Below are positions 62,090 to 64,000 of a DNA stretch of 64,000 nt, piece after piece. Under the pieces are notes generated by a model. That model made no database searches, was not told where the DNA came from, and saw only the letters and a list, made by a program, of their open reading frames with translations. Position numbers and translations under genes: made by a program. Origin of the DNA: Gammaproteobacteria bacterium (lineage in GTDB: Bacteria > Pseudomonadota > Gammaproteobacteria > Enterobacterales > Alteromonadaceae). The stretch is from NCBI GenBank assembly GCA_017302255.1, contig JAFLDV010000013.1:40975-104974 (forward strand), in the 5' to 3' direction. The first letter of the stretch is position 1. Each line of letters starts with the position of its first letter.

Positions 62090-62716
62090 ATTTTGTAACT
62101 CCTGATAGAGTGATGATGCTGCGCTTTTTGGTAAGCCACTTAGCATTAAGCCTTTAACAATGTGCATTTCGCTTTTGAAGGCATCAGAGGTGTTGCCAAA
62201 AACGCCCATTCTAACTAGCTCTTCGCACATCCATGTGACATTTGCATTTAGCATGCGAATGCCAAAGTAACTATTGATTAGATACATATGATAAATCTTT
62301 GAGCTCATACGTAACCAAATTAGCAAGCGTTGATCTTTTATTTGGTCAAGAGTGTCTGCAACTTTTACGGCTGATGGAGTTAAACGAGGAGATGCAATAT
62401 TTAAGATTTGATAACTCAAATCAATAAGATTTTCGCATCTTTCTATGACCTGACAACTTCCTCGCTCACAGTATTGTAACTCGCGTTTAAATTCACCCAC
62501 CTCAACCCTAAACCAGTCTTCGCTGTATTGACCAAAACTAGGCCAAGAAGACATTTTGTACGGGAGTTTCTTGGCAAGATCATGCAATGCTCGTTCGTAA
62601 GCATCCACTGTCTTTATTGATACAAGTGAAGAAAAATCAGCATACGGAATACAGCCTTTTGTTAATGGCATCTCATCCGTAATGACTGAAAGTAATTTAG
62701 ATTCGTAGTTTTCCAT
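62084..62716 (-). CDS. Hypothetical cassette protein
   Basis: The 210-residue helical protein (VDAYERALHDLAKKLPYKMS; VIERCENLIDLSYQILNIAS; LPKSAASSLYQEL) has no family I recognise. The ATG at 62716 lies 6 bases after R' GTTAGGC, so the AGG of the attC is the likely ribosome binding site; the stop is inside the next attC. The cassette therefore has almost no non-coding sequence. Confidence 0.65.
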   Translation of the reverse strand: MENYESKLLSVITDEMPLTKGCIPYADFSSLVSIKTVDAYERALHDLAKKLPYKMSSWPSFGQYSEDWFRVEVGEFKRELQYCERGSCQVIERCENLIDLSYQILNIASPRLTPSAVKVADTLDQIKDQRLLIWLRMSSKIYHMYLINSYFGIRMLNANVTWMCEELVRMGVFGNTSDAFKSEMHIVKGLMLSGLPKSAASSLYQELQNA

Positions 62717-62722
62717 ACTGAT

Positions 62723-62815
62723 GCCTAACTACTAAATTTAGCGCGGGAAAACGCGCATGCGTTTTGCCGTCGCAGCCCATGCGTAGCGTGGGCGATTAAC
62801 ATTTTTTTGTTAGGT
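62723..62815 (-). repeat. attC site
   Basis: Minus strand R'' ACCTAAC (62815-62809), AAAAAAATGTTAATCGCC, CACGCTACGCATGGGC, GCAAAACGCATGCGCG and R' GTTAGGC (62729-62723); 93 bp. Its R'' contains the stop of the 62810 gene. Confidence 0.85.
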
Positions 62816-63421
62816 TGGTTTGAAATTTCTGGAAAACTGTTCCCAATCACTAACCATACTTGGCCCAAACGTTTTAACCGATTCACGATGCTCTTCAATA
62901 AATTCACTTAGAAGTTGATCTTTGCCTTGAATACTTAAAGCTGCGGCATATCTTTCTGGATAAAACCCTAATGTATTAACTCTAGCTTTAAGGTATTCAG
63001 TAACACTTTCAATATTGTTATTTTCTTTATACCAAGGAATTGCAAACTGTTGAACCAAATGAATGATTCTTTCAATTTCAGGTTTTATAAGCTCAGGCTC
63101 AGTCGGGTCGAAGGTAAAATACCTGTACTTTTCCCCAAGGACACTTTGAAAAGTATCCATAATTGTTACACCTTCACCAGTTTTGTATTTTTTATTTGTA
63201 TATCTACATGCAGTTTCTTCAATATCTCTAAAGTGCAAACCTATATTCAGCATAAAATATATCGCTTCAAAACCCCGACTGTCGCAGGGCATGCCATGCC
63301 AAGAATATACGTTAGGAGAAACTTCATAATAACAACATGCCCGCCTTGGACGACGATATTTGATCGCAACAAAAGCAGCATCTATTTGATCGTAGATATA
63401 GTTTACGAATTTTCTATCCAT
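62810..63421 (-). CDS. Hypothetical cassette protein
   Basis: The 203-residue soluble protein (MDRKFVNYIYDQIDAAFVAI.., CCYYEVSPNVYSWHGMPCDS, YFMLNIGLHFRDIEE) resembles DUF4304-type proteins in order of elements, but I am not sure. ATG at 63421 with no strong ribosome binding site. Only about 40 bp separate it from the upstream gene with no attC between them, so the two share a cassette. Confidence 0.6.
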   Translation of the reverse strand: MDRKFVNYIYDQIDAAFVAIKYRRPRRACCYYEVSPNVYSWHGMPCDSRGFEAIYFMLNIGLHFRDIEETACRYTNKKYKTGEGVTIMDTFQSVLGEKYRYFTFDPTEPELIKPEIERIIHLVQQFAIPWYKENNNIESVTEYLKARVNTLGFYPERYAAALSIQGKDQLLSEFIEEHRESVKTFGPSMVSDWEQFSRNFKPT

Positions 63422-63462
63422 TACATATACCAAACTATTGCCACTACAGGCTCTTTTCGCTT

Positions 63463-63714
63463 CTACTTTTCAGTTGTACGCTTATTAATTTCCTGCATTG
63501 TTTCACAGTTACCTTTCGTTTTCTGCATATTACGTATATCGCTCACTGATAAGTCTTTTAATTTTTGTTCTGTTCCGGTTTGCTGCGACATAAGTTCGAT
63601 GGCCGCAACTGAAGCCTCAATATGTTTTGCACACTGTTCTTCAGTTTGCTCTTGAGCGAAAGTGAACGAGCTAATGAAAAGCAAACCAGTAACAATGGTG
63701 ATTTTTGATTTCAT
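63463..63714 (-). CDS. Hypothetical small exported protein, first cassette seen
   Basis: The 83-residue protein has a signal peptide (ITIVTGLLFISSFTFAQE) and a short Lys/Glu/Gln-rich mature part with two cysteines. CGGAGATGTT is a good ribosome binding site. It is the cassette nearest the right edge and shares its cassette with the gene at 62810. Confidence 0.65.
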   Translation of the reverse strand: MKSKITIVTGLLFISSFTFAQEQTEEQCAKHIEASVAAIELMSQQTGTEQKLKDLSVSDIRNMQKTKGNCETMQEINKRTTEK

Positions 63715-63748
63715 AACATCTCCGGGATATGAGGTTGTAGAACTTCTA

Positions 63749-63817
63749 GCCTAACAATACTTTTTCAACGGCACAAAACCCGCGAGACGCGGCTCATTCT
63801 GCCCGTTTTCGTTAAAA
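63749..63817 (-). repeat. attC or attI junction at the array's right end
   Basis: Minus strand TTTTAAC (63817-63811) .. CCGCG-TCT-CGCGG .. GTTAGGC (63755-63749). GTTAGGC is a standard R' box. The left half is poor, so this could be attI next to the integrase or another attC with further cassettes to the right. Confidence 0.5.
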
Positions 63818-64000
63818 TTACTCGTAGTAAATTAAACTTTAAGTCACATAGAATCAACTCTTTAAAACTGAGATCTAAAATTTCAGCCACCCGAAAAACG
63901 ACAAAAAGTTGAGTTTATGGTGGGAAAAAAACTCAAAAGAAAAACAGTGTGAATAACCAGCGATTCTCGCGCCAAAAGTAGGCCAGATGTTGCGGTTGAT
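63818..64000. other. AT-rich end of window, no gene seen
   Basis: No integrase or other coding frame is recognisable here. If the site at 63749 is attI, this would be the region between it and a rightward intI, including the cassette promoter. Confidence 0.3.

Larger units (their letters stand above)
57180..63820 (-). mobile_element. Chromosomal integron gene-cassette array
   Basis: All twelve genes in this interval are on the minus strand, most encode small unknown or exported proteins, and gaps contain short imperfect palindromes that begin RYYYAAC and end GTTRRRY (attC sites). Several stop codons lie inside the attC R'' box. These are the defining marks of a sedentary integron. No integrase gene is visible; because cassette genes point left, it should lie to the right of 64000. 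Confidence 0.85.

Noticed and set aside
63818..64000. Integron integrase at the window edge
   Set aside because: No IntI-like residues are encoded in the last 180 bases in any frame; if present it is outside.

Overview
The window looks like chromosomal DNA of a mid-GC gammaproteobacterium. The evidence is RNase E-, YnbA/YnbD-, YghU- and RhlE-like proteins, CytR-like and CusR-like regulators, frequent TTG/GTG starts with clear AGGA/GGAG ribosome binding sites, and a sedentary-type integron cassette array. An Alteromonadales- or Rheinheimera-like host is my inference; no rRNA or tRNA is present to test it.

Layout. 1-8368: a LacI-regulated sugar-oxidation locus. A leftward operon (Gfo/Idh/MocA oxidoreductase, TIM-barrel isomerase, MFS permease, exported TIM-barrel isomerase, GMC oxidoreductase running off the left edge) faces lacI and a second exported isomerase; two operator-like palindromes lie between them. 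8369-9420: a gene-free mosaic of hairpin repeats. 9451-13339: small exported proteins, a K+ channel and an ankyrin/LprI protein. 13510-28520: housekeeping and hypothetical genes (MFS, RhlE-type helicase, DUF4166, AHSA1, GNATs, PspC, YghU, an atypical SDR) and a membrane-tethered RNase E S1-like fragment. 28.7-30.8 kb: AT-rich genes separated by long-palindrome repeats. 30808-37512: an ABC transporter whose permease is fused to an M1-type aminopeptidase, divergent from a LytS/LytTR two-component pair. 37663-38649: an esterase. 38758-46819: a heavy-metal RND efflux operon with its own CusRS-like pair and a CusR-type box in the divergent promoter. 46952-52627: a CotH-kinase lipoprotein, a beta-barrel protein, an HvfA-like (EGKCG-repeat) RiPP metallophore precursor, a lipoprotein, an Mpo1 homologue and another lipoprotein. 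52818-56782: a divergent lipid cluster (SDR, degenerate patatin; PAP2-DSP phosphatase and CDP-alcohol phosphatidyltransferase, YnbD/YnbA-like). 57180-63820: an integron cassette array, all genes leftward, with attC sites of varied quality and no integrase in the window.

How it works together. The left locus probably imports and oxidises a sugar or glycoside, partly in the periplasm, under LacI control. The centre-right region is metal-centred: CusRS-like sensing, HME-RND efflux, a His-rich periplasmic protein and, 4 kb beyond the kinase gene, an orphan copper-binding-type RiPP precursor. The right end is a gene-capture platform carrying mostly unknown, often exported small proteins. The best leads are the orphan HvfA-like precursor, the integron array, the RNase E-derived membrane protein, and the dispersed repeat families.
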